Source: Bacteroidota bacterium
Lineage (GTDB): Bacteria > Bacteroidota > Bacteroidia > B-17B0 > Aurantibacillaceae
Length of the DNA: 64,000 nucleotides
Assembly: GCA_029237825.1 (NCBI GenBank)
Contig: JAQZBQ010000004.1
Span: 124,001-188,000 of the forward strand
Reading direction: 5' to 3'
The position numbers were made by a program, and so were the translations under genes. Each line of letters starts with the position of its first letter. The stretch's first letter is position 1. Under the pieces are notes generated by a model. The model was not told where the DNA came from and did not search any database. It saw only the letters and a list, made by a program, of their open reading frames with translations. This document shows, piece by piece, positions 1-9,175 of the stretch.

Positions 1-1570
1 GTAGTTCAGCTTCTTTACTTTCTAATTTGTCACTGGTTGCATCAATCTCTGAAATTAAGGAGCTGTTTTCTGCGAGAAGCTTGTTAAACTCAATAACGGA
101 ACTTTCTTTTTCGGATTTATACGTTTCCGTTAATTCATTAAATTCGGTTTTTAGATGTGACGATGTCTGAATTAAAGCATCTAATTCATTCGTTTTTGAT
201 TCAACTGTAGTTGTAAGCTCCGAAATGATCTGTTCTTTATCCGAAACACTGCTCTCCAATTCTATTATTTTCGAATTTAATGCGCTAACCTGTTCATCAA
301 TACTTTTTAGTTGAGAATTTTTGTAAGTTTCAAACTCGGCAGAAAGTGTTGCATATGAATTCACATGTTGTTGAATCTCTTCTTGTTTACGTTCAACTTG
401 TAAAGCGAGTTCTTCTGTTTTGGTGTTTTGTGAATCGATATGATACACCATTTCACGAATCTTTTCTTTGAAGTGCTCATTCTCAACTACCATTTTACTG
501 AGATCATCAGACAGTTTGGAATTCTGTGTGTTGGAATGAAGGACGGCATTAGACAATTTTTCCTCATACTCCGCCTTAATACTTTCTAAAAGTGTACCCG
601 AAGAGCTGGAAGTTTTTAAAAGTTCACTTTCATAAAAAGATCTGAGTTCACTTTCTTTTTCAGCGTAAGATGCGTTGAGGGACTCAATGGTCGAATTTAA
701 TTCACTTTCATATTCAACCTGTTTCATTTCTAATTGTGAATGAAGTTCAGAGATTTGTGATTCGTATGAACAGGTTAGTTCCGATTTCTCGCTTTGGTAT
801 GCACCGGATAAAGAAGAGATCTGGTTTTCATAAGAAGATGTAATTTCAGTTTTTTCACATTCCCATTGCGCTACTAAGGCACTTATCCGTGTTTCATAAT
901 CTGCAGTGAGCCTGGAAACACTTTCTTCACTGGATCCGGATAACGATTGAATGCGTTTTTCAGATTCCTGCTTTAACTCTTCTATCTGAACATTGAACTC
1001 GGATTTCAATTGTTCAATTTGCGCCTCGTATCCTGATACCGTCTCTTTTTGAGTAGCAGTATAGGAAGCGGTAAGTTCATTTATTTTTGCTTCCAGTTCT
1101 GTGCGGATGCCGCTTTGCTGATACGTTGTATTGGATTTTAATTCCGCTAACTCATTTTCGTATGAAGCTTTTAAGTTGGAAATCTCTTCCTGAGAAGAAC
1201 GTTGCATTTCTGCGATCTGTGTTTCATAATCGGCAGAGATATTCGCAAGTTGATTATTCAATTCATCGATCTGATTTAACAACTGTGCTATTTCATCCTG
1301 TTTCTCCTGCAATTGTTCGCGGATACTGTTGCGAAGTTCCTTAAAAGAATTTACCTCGCTTTTGTAATTGGTATTGTCGCGCTCCATCACAACAAGCTTA
1401 GTGTTCAACACGTCAATAGAAACCTGCAAACGCTTGCAGTCTTCATCGCGCTGAATGAGCTGATTGCGATAGTCGCTTAATGAACGTTTAATCTCATTGT
1501 ACTCCTTACGCAGCGCTACATCGCTGTCTAACACGTGTTGTAATTCTGATTTGATGGTTTCTACGTTCAT
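1..1570 (-). CDS. Long coiled-coil protein, C-terminus beyond window
   Basis: An open frame runs without a stop from the ATG whose complement is at 1568-1570 to the left edge, giving 523 residues of an unfinished protein. It starts MNVETIKSELQHVL and is almost wholly heptad-like, rich in Glu, Lys, Ser, Leu and Gln. Recurring phrases of the type SYESQISELHSQLE and ADYETRISAL suggest internal duplications of roughly 15-25 residues. There is no signal peptide and no membrane segment in the visible part. The composition is that of a cytoplasmic filament or scaffold coiled coil (SMC-like or crescentin-like in texture only). No enzymatic domain is visible and the family is not recognised. The gene is divergent from the M23 peptidase, with about 120 bp between the starts. 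Confidence 0.8.
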   Translation of the reverse strand, partial: MNVETIKSELQHVLDSDVALRKEYNEIKRSLSDYRNQLIQRDEDCKRLQVSIDVLNTKLVVMERDNTNYKSEVNSFKELRNSIREQLQEKQDEIAQLLNQIDELNNQLANISADYETQIAEMQRSSQEEISNLKASYENELAELKSNTTYQQSGIRTELEAKINELTASYTATQKETVSGYEAQIEQLKSEFNVQIEELKQESEKRIQSLSGSSEESVSRLTADYETRISALVAQWECEKTEITSSYENQISSLSGAYQSEKSELTCSYESQISELHSQLEMKQVEYESELNSTIESLNASYAEKESELRSFYESELLKTSSSSGTLLESIKAEYEEKLSNAVLHSNTQNSKLSDDLSKMVVENEHFKEKIREMVYHIDSQNTKTEELALQVERKQEEIQQHVNSYATLSAEFETYKNSQLKSIDEQVSALNSKIIELESSVSDKEQIISELTTTVESKTNELDALIQTSSHLKTEFNELTETYKSEKESSVIEFNKLLAENSSLISEIDATSDKLESKEAEL

Positions 1571-1635
1571 GCTCAATAAACAGTTTGTTGTTGGTTAAAA
1601 ATAGACTTTAGACGAACCCATTTCACCAGCAGCTT

Positions 1636-1643
1636 TAACTTTG
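1636..1643 (+). promoter_or_regulatory. Candidate -7 element TAACTTTG
   Basis: This is an exact match to the Bacteroidota -7 consensus TAnnTTTG, 49 bp before the ATG chosen for the M23 peptidase. No clear -33 TTG lies at the usual distance. Confidence 0.45.
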
Positions 1644-1692
1644 CATCAACAACTCGTTGTTAATTAACTTCATACAATTTAATCTTGCCGTC

Positions 1693-3312
1693 ATGATAAA
1701 TTTCCGAATGCATTTTTCCATATTATTAAGTGTTTTGGGACTTGGGGTAAGTTCTCAGACTAACGGTCTGGGCTTTATTTATCCTCTTGACCGATCTATT
1801 GCCATCACGGGAAATTATGGCGAAATCAGGCCCAACCATTTTCACGCCGGTTTAGACTTCAGTACAGATCAACGGCTTAACCTTCCTTTAAAATGTGTTG
1901 CAGATGGTTATGTGAGCCGAATTAAAATTAGCAGGGGAGGCTATGGGAAAGTGTTATACGTTACTCATGCAAATGGTTATGTTACGGTATATGCCCATCA
2001 AAAGCGGTTTGCAGGCAAAATTGAGTTGTATGTTGCCGATCAGCAAAAAGAATTGAAGAAAAATGAACTTGAATTATTTCCTAAACCTGATGAACTTATT
2101 GTTAAACAAGGCGACATAATAGGTTACAGTGGAAATTCTGGAAGCTCAACCGGGCCGCATCTGCATTTTGAAATACGAACTTTAAAATCCGAGATTCCGA
2201 TCAATCCATTATTGATTTATGACGTTAAGGATGCGGTTAAACCGGTTGTCACTCACATCGCCCTTTACAATACACAGGATACAAATCGCATTCACCAGCA
2301 AGTGTCTGCTTCTGTAAATTTATCAGGATCTGTTACGCTTCCTAACAATACATTTATTTTGAACCAGAATACTTTTGCCATTGCTTTTTCCGGTTACGAT
2401 CAAGCAAACGGGAGTACCAACAAAAACAATATCTTTGAAGCCAAATTAGAGTTAGATGGCGAGCTTATATACCATCATCAGCTCAATTATATCAGTTTTG
2501 ATAACGGCCGTTACGTTAATTATTTTAGTGAAAAAGCGAAGGGTGTAAAATTTCAAAAATGTTTCGTTCCAAGTTGTTTTGACATTGATATTTATAAAAC
2601 CCATTTAAACCGAGGTAGGATTGAACTTAAGGATACGCTTTTGCATCACATTAAACTTACGGTTACAGATGAAAAGGGAAATTCTACATCTATACCTTTT
2701 AAAGTAAAAGCGAGGCAATTGACCGGTTATAGCGAAAGCCCGGGGATGAATGTTGGGTGTTCTAAAGATTTCAGGATTAAAAAGGAGGATATTGAGTATA
2801 CGATAAAAGCCGGTTCATTAACTAAGGCAGTACAAGTTGGGGCGTATTTTAATAAATTGGGTAAGGCAATAATTGGAAATAAGAACGATGTGTTATTAAA
2901 GCCGTTTACGATGTCCCTTAAAGTTTACAAGCCCCTAAAAGGAAAGGAAGATAAGCTGATTGTTATGAACGAAGAGGATTGCCTGCTTGGTAAATATGAG
3001 AATGGTTGGTTCACAACTGAGAGTAAATCATTTGGTGTATTTTCATTAGTCTATGATACACTGCCGCCTGTCCTTGGTTTTCCGAAAGAAACCAAAAAAA
3101 AGGTAAAGCCAGCTGTTTTTAGTTTTAAAGTGGCAGATACCCAAAGTGGAATCGGTGACTACAGTATTTACCTGAATGATGTTTGGATCATTGCGGAATA
3201 TGATGCTAAGTCTTCCTCGATATCGTTTGATACTGGCGGAAAATCAGGCATATTGAAAATCGAAATCACCGACCGTGTAGGAAATTTGGCGGTTATGAAA
3301 CGAGATCTTTGA
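1693..3312 (+). CDS. M23 family metallopeptidase, secreted
   Basis: A LytM/M23-type zinc endopeptidase, predicted to cut peptidoglycan cross-links in the periplasm. The catalytic domain lies at about residues 30-175. It has the first-site motif HAGLD (H51, D55) and the second-site HLHFE (HxH at 156 and 158), so zinc ligands are present and the enzyme looks active. About 360 residues of mixed beta sequence of unknown role follow. I chose the ATG at 1693 because the peptide then opens with a short basic stretch and the hydrophobic run ILLSVLGLGVSSQ, a plausible signal peptide. A TTG at 1657 would add 12 residues in the same frame, and an ATG at 1708 is also possible. It is a single gene between a divergent coiled-coil gene and a convergent TPR gene. 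Confidence 0.85.
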   Translation: MINFRMHFSILLSVLGLGVSSQTNGLGFIYPLDRSIAITGNYGEIRPNHFHAGLDFSTDQRLNLPLKCVADGYVSRIKISRGGYGKVLYVTHANGYVTVYAHQKRFAGKIELYVADQQKELKKNELELFPKPDELIVKQGDIIGYSGNSGSSTGPHLHFEIRTLKSEIPINPLLIYDVKDAVKPVVTHIALYNTQDTNRIHQQVSASVNLSGSVTLPNNTFILNQNTFAIAFSGYDQANGSTNKNNIFEAKLELDGELIYHHQLNYISFDNGRYVNYFSEKAKGVKFQKCFVPSCFDIDIYKTHLNRGRIELKDTLLHHIKLTVTDEKGNSTSIPFKVKARQLTGYSESPGMNVGCSKDFRIKKEDIEYTIKAGSLTKAVQVGAYFNKLGKAIIGNKNDVLLKPFTMSLKVYKPLKGKEDKLIVMNEEDCLLGKYENGWFTTESKSFGVFSLVYDTLPPVLGFPKETKKKVKPAVFSFKVADTQSGIGDYSIYLNDVWIIAEYDAKSSSISFDTGGKSGILKIEITDRVGNLAVMKRDL

Positions 3313-3365
3313 TGAATTCAATTATTTTTGATCATTCGGGAAAGAAAGTTCTGCTCATGAAGAGG

Positions 3366-3686
3366 TTACTCCTCAAGCATCCAAATGGCCTCGTTAAGTT
3401 CGCCCAGGGCTTTTCTGTTGTTTTGAAGGCTGGCCAGTTTCACGCCTTCTTTATAATAGGATAAAGCAGTTTGGTTGTCCCCAAGTTTTTCGTTTAATTG
3501 CCCCATTTGGTAGAAGCAAGGGAGGTAATGTGGGTTAATGGCGAGCACCTTCTTGAGTTGTTTTTCCGCATCGGGTAAATCACCGGAAGATAAATGTTCC
3601 ATAGCCAGAGCATAATTCAAAAACACATCGTTAGGCTCTTTTTCCAACATGTCAAAAATCATTTCCTTTCTGGGAAGTTTTTCCAT
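3366..3686 (-). CDS. TPR repeat protein, 106 aa
   Basis: A small all-helical protein with about two and a half tetratricopeptide repeats. Residues 17-50 (EPNDVFLNYALAMEHLSSGD) and 51-85 (INPHYLPCFYQMGQLNEKLGD) show the TPR pattern, with Tyr/Ala at the packing positions and Pro near the helix ends. It has no signal peptide. The start codon overlaps the pheS stop by one base (TAATG on the coding strand), so it is translationally coupled to pheS. TPR units bind peptides, and a chaperone or adaptor role is only inference. Confidence 0.8.
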   Translation of the reverse strand: MEKLPRKEMIFDMLEKEPNDVFLNYALAMEHLSSGDLPDAEKQLKKVLAINPHYLPCFYQMGQLNEKLGDNQTALSYYKEGVKLASLQNNRKALGELNEAIWMLEE

Positions 3687-4711
3687 TATTCTCCTGAAAA
3701 TTGCTTTAAAAAACGCACATCGTTTTCAAAAAACAGACGCAAATCTTTCACTCTGTATTTTAACATGGTAATGCGTTCAATTCCCATCCCAAATGCAAAC
3801 CCGCTGTATTTTTTGGAATCAATACCACAATTATCCAACACTTGAGGGTCTACCATGCCGCAGCCTAAAATTTCAACCCAACCTGTTTGTTTACAAACGT
3901 TGCAGCCATCGCCTTTGCAAATCGTACAGCTGATGTCCACTTCGGCGCTTGGTTCTGTAAAAGGAAAATAACTCGGACGCATCCTGATTTTTGTATCCGT
4001 ACCAAACAATTCTTTAGCGAAAAAGTTCAGTGTTTGTTTTAAGTCGGCAAAGGAAACTTTCTCGTCAATGTATAAGCCTTCAATTTGGTGAAACTGACAA
4101 TGCGCGCGAGCGCTAATGGCCTCGTTACGGTAAACCCTTCCTGGTGAAATGGTCCGGATAGGCGGCTTTTGATTTTCCATTATATGGACCTGAACCGATG
4201 ACGTTTGGGTGCGGAGTACCATTTCAGGATTTAACTCTACATAAAAAGTGTCCTGCATGTCGCGGGCGGGATGGTTTTCGGGTGTATTTAAGGCTGTAAA
4301 ATTATGCCAGTCATCTTCGATTTCCCTTCCGTCGCTAACCGTAAACCCAATTCGTGAAAATACATCAATGATTTGATTTTTAACCAGAGACAATGGATGA
4401 CGCGATCCTAACTGGATTGAAGGATCTCCAGGTATCGTTAAATCAAAGTTTTTATCATGGTTCGTTTGACCTGACGAATCATGTTTTTCTTTAAGGGTAT
4501 TAATTTTGTCTTGGGCTTTGTTTTTTAGTTCATTCAGTTTCTGACCAACCTCACGTTTAATTTCAGGTGCAACGGATTTAAAATCATCGAACAAAGCGGT
4601 GATTTCTCCTTTTTTACTTAACCACTTAATGCGGTATTCCTCAACTTGTTCTTTGCTTTGTGCTACAAACTCTTCCACTTCCGCTAACAAACTGTTTATT
4701 TTTTCTAACAT
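3686..4711 (-). CDS. pheS: Phenylalanine--tRNA ligase alpha subunit
   Basis: Alpha subunit of the class II alpha2-beta2 phenylalanyl-tRNA synthetase, which activates Phe and charges tRNA-Phe in the cytoplasm. The N-terminal about 90 residues form the tRNA-binding coiled coil. The catalytic domain shows GREIEDDWHNFTALN, the motif 2 region around FHQIEGLYIDE, and motif 3 GMGIERITML. At 341 residues it matches the usual length. The ATG at 4709-4711 gives the typical MLEKINSLLAE start, and an in-frame upstream ATG (start 4744) would add 11 atypical residues. The beta subunit gene pheT is not adjacent and not in this window. Confidence 0.97.
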   Translation of the reverse strand: MLEKINSLLAEVEEFVAQSKEQVEEYRIKWLSKKGEITALFDDFKSVAPEIKREVGQKLNELKNKAQDKINTLKEKHDSSGQTNHDKNFDLTIPGDPSIQLGSRHPLSLVKNQIIDVFSRIGFTVSDGREIEDDWHNFTALNTPENHPARDMQDTFYVELNPEMVLRTQTSSVQVHIMENQKPPIRTISPGRVYRNEAISARAHCQFHQIEGLYIDEKVSFADLKQTLNFFAKELFGTDTKIRMRPSYFPFTEPSAEVDISCTICKGDGCNVCKQTGWVEILGCGMVDPQVLDNCGIDSKKYSGFAFGMGIERITMLKYRVKDLRLFFENDVRFLKQFSGE

Positions 4712-4731
4712 ACTTTTATTGATAATTCCAG

Positions 4732-4739
4732 CAAATTTA
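4732..4739 (-). promoter_or_regulatory. Candidate -7 element TAAATTTG for pheS
   Basis: A TAnnTTTG match on the minus strand, 20 bp ahead of the chosen pheS ATG. It lies inside the alternative longer reading frame, which argues for the shorter pheS start. Confidence 0.4.
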
Positions 4740-4867
4740 AACAATTTAGGGAGCCTATTAAAATTTAAGTTTATAGCTTTGTTAGTCTTGGTTCAGGAAG
4801 GTTTGACGTTCCCAACTATTAAAAGTACTAATTTGATATTTTTAGAATTCATGCTTAATTAAATGTT

Positions 4868-6013
4868 TTGAAACCACTGTTCGGGTATATTTTTTTTATT
4901 TTACTTTATGGGTCCACTCTACAAAGTCAGATTGGTGTCTTTAAGATATATGAAAATGACACGATCAATGTGATCGATCGTGATAGTTTAAAACAAGGTG
5001 TCTGGAAAGAATTTTGGCCAAACGGAGATTTAAAAAGAGAGGTAACCTATAAAAATAATAAGAAGCAAGGATTGGAAATTAACTGGTATGACGAGCCGGA
5101 TTGTGTTGAAAAAGAATCTTATTACAAAGACGGATTACTTGATGGCCCAACCATAAGCTATACACGGAAATGCAGGAAGCTCTTGTTTGAAACGTACAAA
5201 AACGGGCTAAAAGACGGGTTGGAGCTGGAGTATTACTCGAATGGACATATCAAAGCTGAAGGTAAATACAAGAAAGGAAACCTGGAGGGTTATTACCGTG
5301 TCTACGACAAGAAAGGAAATTTCTCATTTGAAAGCCGAACCACTGAAACTGAAAGCGACTTGAACCCGAATATTGCAGACACGGCTAACAGCATTGTATT
5401 TAATGTACTCAAGCGAAATCCAACATGGAAGAATAAATTGATTGTAGCAGATCTTACAGGAAGTATGTACCCTTATGCTCAGCAAATCAGTACCTGGCTT
5501 AAGCTTCATTTTATGAAGGATACCACCAGCCAGCATTTTGTTTTTTTTAATGACGGAGACAATAAGAAAGATGAGAATAAAAAAATTGGGGCAACGGGAG
5601 GTGTTTACCATTGTAAAGCAAAATCCATAGAAGAATTAATTTCAACGATGGAATCAACCATAAAGAAGGGCCAGGGCGGCGACGCACCAGAAAACCCCGT
5701 AGAAGCTATTCTTTTTGGACTCAATAAAAGCGGAAAAGTTGATGATGTAATTCTGATTGCAGATAACTGGGCAAAAGCACGGGACATCAAATTACTTGCG
5801 CGTATCCGTGTTCCGGTGCATGTTGTGTTGTGTGGTGTGTTTGAAGGGATGGAAATAAGTGAAGATTACCTGAACATTGCTTATAAAACAAAGGGGTCGT
5901 TGCATACCATCGAACAGGATATTACTGATCTGATGAAGCAGAGCTCGGGCAAAAAATTTAATATCAATGGCGTAGATTATATCATCAAAAACGGAAGCGT
6001 TAAAGTCTTTTAA
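4868..6013 (+). CDS. Secreted MORN-repeat plus VWA-like domain protein
   Basis: A 381-residue protein with a signal peptide (MKPLFGYIFFILLYG..LQSQ). Residues about 35-150 are MORN/YwqK-type repeats (GVWKEFWPNGDLKREVTYKN, KDGLELEYYSNGHIKAEGKY). Residues about 180-365 form a von Willebrand A-like domain: a MIDAS-type DLTGSM preceded by hydrophobic KLIVA, then HFVFFNDGD, GGDAPENPVEAI and the strand VPVHVVLCG. MORN units usually mediate surface or lipid contacts, and VWA domains bind ligands through a metal. Extracytoplasmic adhesion or sensing is inferred. No ATG fits this frame (the codon three upstream is a stop), so TTG at 4868 is the likely start, supported by the signal peptide. MORN stretches are often auto-annotated as YwqK antitoxin, but nothing here supports a toxin pair. 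Confidence 0.8.
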   Translation: MKPLFGYIFFILLYGSTLQSQIGVFKIYENDTINVIDRDSLKQGVWKEFWPNGDLKREVTYKNNKKQGLEINWYDEPDCVEKESYYKDGLLDGPTISYTRKCRKLLFETYKNGLKDGLELEYYSNGHIKAEGKYKKGNLEGYYRVYDKKGNFSFESRTTETESDLNPNIADTANSIVFNVLKRNPTWKNKLIVADLTGSMYPYAQQISTWLKLHFMKDTTSQHFVFFNDGDNKKDENKKIGATGGVYHCKAKSIEELISTMESTIKKGQGGDAPENPVEAILFGLNKSGKVDDVILIADNWAKARDIKLLARIRVPVHVVLCGVFEGMEISEDYLNIAYKTKGSLHTIEQDITDLMKQSSGKKFNINGVDYIIKNGSVKVF

Positions 6014-6052
6014 TAACCGCCAGCCGCTCCTCTATTCTCATAATAAATCTCT

Positions 6053-6060
6053 TATCTTTG
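6053..6060 (+). promoter_or_regulatory. -7 element TATCTTTG for ribF
   Basis: An exact TAnnTTTG element ending 13 bp before the TTG start of ribF. This leaves room for only a few untranslated bases. Confidence 0.55.
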
Positions 6061-6073
6061 TTGTCCAAAACCA

Positions 6074-6997
6074 TTGGAAATCCATCGTCACATATCCGGC
6101 TTCAAATCACACTCTGATTCCATAGTAACAATTGGAACATTTGACGGCGTTCACCTTGGGCATCAAAAGATCATTAAGCGTTTGGTTGAATTAAAGAAAA
6201 AGAATGGCGGACAAACCGTGATTTTTACATTCGACCCACATCCCAGGAAAATTCTTTTTCCTGAACAAAGGGATCTGAAATTAATTACAACAACCGTAGA
6301 AAAGTGTGAATTACTGAAACAATACGGAATTGATCATGTTCTGGTGTTTCCTTTCACTCGCGAATTTTCCCAAATGAATGCTGTAGATTATGTTTCTAAC
6401 ATTATTTCCCACGGATTGAAAACAAAAACCCTGGTGATAGGTTATGATCACCGATTTGGAAGTAACCGTGAGGGGAACATTGATACTTTAAAAGATCTCG
6501 CCTCTGTTTACAATTTTGAGGTAGAAGAAATTCCGGCGCAGGAGATAAACCAATTAAGTGTGAGCAGTACAAGAATCAGAAAGTCGCTTGAAGATGGGGA
6601 TGTTCAAACGGCCAATGAATACCTTGGATATAATTTTTTCATCACCGGTAAAGTAGTAAAAGGGAAACAATTGGGACGAACAATCGGCTTTCCTACTGCT
6701 AACATTTATATTTCGGACCGGGATAAGCTGGTTCCAAAAATTGGCGTGTATGCGGTAAATGTTATTTTAAGAGAAAAAATGTTTAAAGGTATGCTCAATA
6801 TTGGCTATAATCCAACTACAGATTTTGACCGTTCAATTAAAACAGAGGTCAATATTTTCGATTTTGATCAGAACATTTATGGCGAAACTATGAAGTTAGA
6901 ATTTGTTAAGCGCATCCGTGATGAGGAAAAATTTGCTAATTTAGAGGAACTCAAGAACGCCTTAGCGCAAGATAAAATAGCCTGTCAAAATGTATAA
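6074..6997 (+). CDS. ribF: Bifunctional riboflavin kinase / FAD synthetase
   Basis: Makes FMN from riboflavin and ATP, then FAD from FMN and ATP. The N-terminal nucleotidyltransferase domain (about 1-180) has TIGTFDGVHLGHQ, FTFDPHPRKIL and the GYDHRFGSNREG loop with SVSSTRIRKSLEDGD. The C-terminal riboflavin kinase domain (about 185-305) has GRTIGFPTANI and NIGYNPTTD. At 307 residues it has the normal family length. No ATG precedes the conserved domain, so the start is TTG at 6074, just after a -7 promoter box. The 3' end overlaps the LRR gene by 8 bp, so the two are probably co-transcribed. Confidence 0.97.
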   Translation: MEIHRHISGFKSHSDSIVTIGTFDGVHLGHQKIIKRLVELKKKNGGQTVIFTFDPHPRKILFPEQRDLKLITTTVEKCELLKQYGIDHVLVFPFTREFSQMNAVDYVSNIISHGLKTKTLVIGYDHRFGSNREGNIDTLKDLASVYNFEVEEIPAQEINQLSVSSTRIRKSLEDGDVQTANEYLGYNFFITGKVVKGKQLGRTIGFPTANIYISDRDKLVPKIGVYAVNVILREKMFKGMLNIGYNPTTDFDRSIKTEVNIFDFDQNIYGETMKLEFVKRIRDEEKFANLEELKNALAQDKIACQNV

Positions 6998-7595
6998 AAT
7001 TGTTATCCGAACGGTATTCCTGGTGGCTATAATTTTCGCCACCTCGTCATTAAGTGCGCAGTTGCTCGATTCGCTGGCACTTGATACACTCCATGAGTTC
7101 CAGTCGTTGCAGGAAGCTATGAAAAACCCTGATGCAGTTGTAAAATTGGTTTTACGAAAGCAGCGATTAAAGGTTTTTCCTAAAGAGATCTTACAGATGA
7201 AAAATCTGCAGTACCTAGACCTCAGTAAAAACTCTATTCCTGAAATTCCTGACAGCATCGATGTTTTATCTAACCTGCAGTACCTGGCAGTCAGTAAATC
7301 CGGTCTAAAGCATGTTACTAAAGATATTGGAAAATTAACCAATTTGAAATATCTGAATTTAAATCAGAATGACCTGGAAAGTCTTCCACCGCAAATTGCA
7401 AACCTGGAGAAGCTGGAAATCCTGGATCTGTGGAGTAATAACTTCGAGAACTATCCATCCTTTAGCAATTTAAAATCTTTAAAGGTTCTTGATTTACGGA
7501 ACATTTTAATCAGTGATGAAGTGCAGAAAAGCATTACAAACAGTTTGCCCAATACAAAAGTTTACCTCTCACCCAGCTGCCGTTGTAAGTGGTAA
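6990..7595 (+). CDS. Secreted leucine-rich repeat protein
   Basis: A 201-residue exported protein with a signal peptide (MYKIVIRTVFLVAIIFATSSLSAQ). It carries about five LRR units of about 23 residues each, following LxxLxLxxNxLxxLPxxI. Clear copies are NLQYLDLSKNSIPEIPDSI, NLKYLNLNQNDLESLPPQI and KLEILDLWSNNFENYPSF. It ends in Cys-rich SPSCRCKW, which may be a cap or disulfide site. It overlaps the end of ribF by 8 bp (ATGTATAA arrangement). Repeats of this type bind proteins, but the partner cannot be read from the sequence. Confidence 0.85.
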   Translation: MYKIVIRTVFLVAIIFATSSLSAQLLDSLALDTLHEFQSLQEAMKNPDAVVKLVLRKQRLKVFPKEILQMKNLQYLDLSKNSIPEIPDSIDVLSNLQYLAVSKSGLKHVTKDIGKLTNLKYLNLNQNDLESLPPQIANLEKLEILDLWSNNFENYPSFSNLKSLKVLDLRNILISDEVQKSITNSLPNTKVYLSPSCRCKW

Positions 7596-7714
7596 CGCGA
7601 TCACATCTTCTATTACCATACTTATAAAATAAGCTGATCTACTTTATTTTTGATTTTCAATAAAGACCACCATCAACTCAAAATTAAATGTAAAGTTTAG
7701 TAGCCTTCTGGCAT

Positions 7715-7746
7715 AAAAAAACCCGGACAGCTCCCGGGTTTTTTTA
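7715..7746. terminator. Bidirectional intrinsic terminator
   Basis: A hairpin with arms AAAAAACCCGG and CCGGGTTTTTT around a 7-base loop, flanked by A and T tracts. It lies between the convergent LRR gene and T9SS esterase gene and can serve both. Confidence 0.85.
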
Positions 7747-7765
7747 TTTCTATAAAGAACGATAG

Positions 7766-9088
7766 TTATTTAAAAATGATTTTTTGCGTCACTGAGGATC
7801 CTGATTGCTCTGTAACTTTCAGGAAATACAATCCTGCCGAAAGGTTATTCTTTTTTAATCGGTAAGTTGATTGTTCGCAAATATCCGATGCAATGGTTTT
7901 ACCGGTAACGTCGATGAGCTCAATACGGTGTGGCGTGGAACCATTTAAAAACTCGATTGTTACTTCATTATCAGAAGGATTTGGGAAAACCGAGGAAATA
8001 ACCGTGTTCGCGTTTAATTCAGCAATATTTACAAAACCTGGTGCCGAACATGTCATTTGTACATTCGTCGTACACGTTGTGTATGTATATAATGACGCGG
8101 ATTGCGCAGTTGCGTTTTCAGGCAACAACGGAGCATCACCGCATGTTAAATTAGATACGAGGAAATCACGGACAAAGTTTACAGTAGAATCCATGTATTG
8201 GGTGGATGACGTGTATGGCACATGATTTTTACCGTACCAGGTATAAAAAGGATTGTTGATGCCAACTACATCAGCATGTTCTTTCAACATTCGGCTTCCA
8301 TCTAATACGATTAATGGAACACCTAATGGTGCGGCCATACCTCTGTTGTATTTAACCGTTCCGTCAATCGTACCATGCATGGAAACAAAAGGAACATCGC
8401 CCGGCTCAATCCAACCGTATTTTCCTAAAGCGCCACATAAATTGATTACGCCCTTTACCCGGGTAGGGTAGCACTGATTCCCGCTATAGCCTTCCATGCC
8501 GCCAAGTGCATTTAATGTGGTTGGATTTACATAGTAATTTACTTCGCAGGATTTGTCGAGGTAAGCAGTGTGCAACGCCGTTATAGCGCCGGCAGAACTT
8601 CCACCGATAAAAATATTATTGGTATCAATTTTATAGGTATCGGTTGTACGTCGGTCTTTGTAGAAGAAACGAATGGAGGCTTTCATGTCCTGAACAGCCC
8701 TTAACACGGCTTTTACAGCTCCAGTTGAGTCAAATGGGGTTAACCCAAGTCGGTAGTTAATCGACGCGCAAACAAATCCTTTTTTCGCAAACCTTTGGGA
8801 AAGCGCTACCACATCGGCATCATTTTTTGTGCCGCCGATGAAACTGCCGCCATGTGCCCATATAATTAAAGGGCGTGCTGTTTCAAGGTCACCGGTTGGC
8901 TGGTAAACATCCATGGTTAAAACTTGATTAGAGCCGCCAGCAGTTACGTTGGACCCAAAGGTCACATTGCTTGCGGTAGTAATAGCTGTAAATGTGTCCG
9001 AGGCGTAGCGACCAGTCGTGCACGGGGATTGTGCCGTCATTAAGGCAGAAGTAAATAGAGAGAAGCTAAGCGCGTAAATTTTTCTCAT
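7766..9088 (-). CDS. Alpha/beta-hydrolase (carboxylesterase type) with T9SS sorting domain
   Basis: A secreted esterase/lipase-like enzyme of 440 residues: signal peptide (MRKIYALSFSLFTSALMTAQ), hydrolase core at about 35-315, C-terminal sorting domain at about 365-440. The oxyanion-loop motif IIWAHGGSF and the nucleophile elbow GGSSAGA (GxSxG) are intact, and SMHGTIDGTVKYN probably carries the acidic residue. The tail has PNPSDNEVTIEF, GLYFLKV and QKIIFK, the type A signal for export by T9SS. The substrate is unknown; the HGGSF signature is shared with acetyl-hydrolase and carboxylesterase families. It is a single gene followed by a strong terminator. Confidence 0.88.
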   Translation of the reverse strand: MRKIYALSFSLFTSALMTAQSPCTTGRYASDTFTAITTASNVTFGSNVTAGGSNQVLTMDVYQPTGDLETARPLIIWAHGGSFIGGTKNDADVVALSQRFAKKGFVCASINYRLGLTPFDSTGAVKAVLRAVQDMKASIRFFYKDRRTTDTYKIDTNNIFIGGSSAGAITALHTAYLDKSCEVNYYVNPTTLNALGGMEGYSGNQCYPTRVKGVINLCGALGKYGWIEPGDVPFVSMHGTIDGTVKYNRGMAAPLGVPLIVLDGSRMLKEHADVVGINNPFYTWYGKNHVPYTSSTQYMDSTVNFVRDFLVSNLTCGDAPLLPENATAQSASLYTYTTCTTNVQMTCSAPGFVNIAELNANTVISSVFPNPSDNEVTIEFLNGSTPHRIELIDVTGKTIASDICEQSTYRLKKNNLSAGLYFLKVTEQSGSSVTQKIIFK

Positions 9089-9175
9089 GCTGTTTGGTTT
9101 AGGTTATTATAAATTTAATAAAATAAAATAATCCAAACAGCGAATTCGACTAATTGAAAAGTTCGCCTGATGAAA

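Noticed and set aside
1087-1344. Plus-strand 85-aa frame
   Set aside because: It lies wholly inside the minus-strand coiled-coil gene, whose reading frame is clear and has strong heptad pattern.
4868-6013. Antitoxin of a toxin-antitoxin pair (YwqK label)
   Set aside because: MORN-type repeats draw this label, but the protein is secreted, has a VWA-like domain and has no toxin neighbour.
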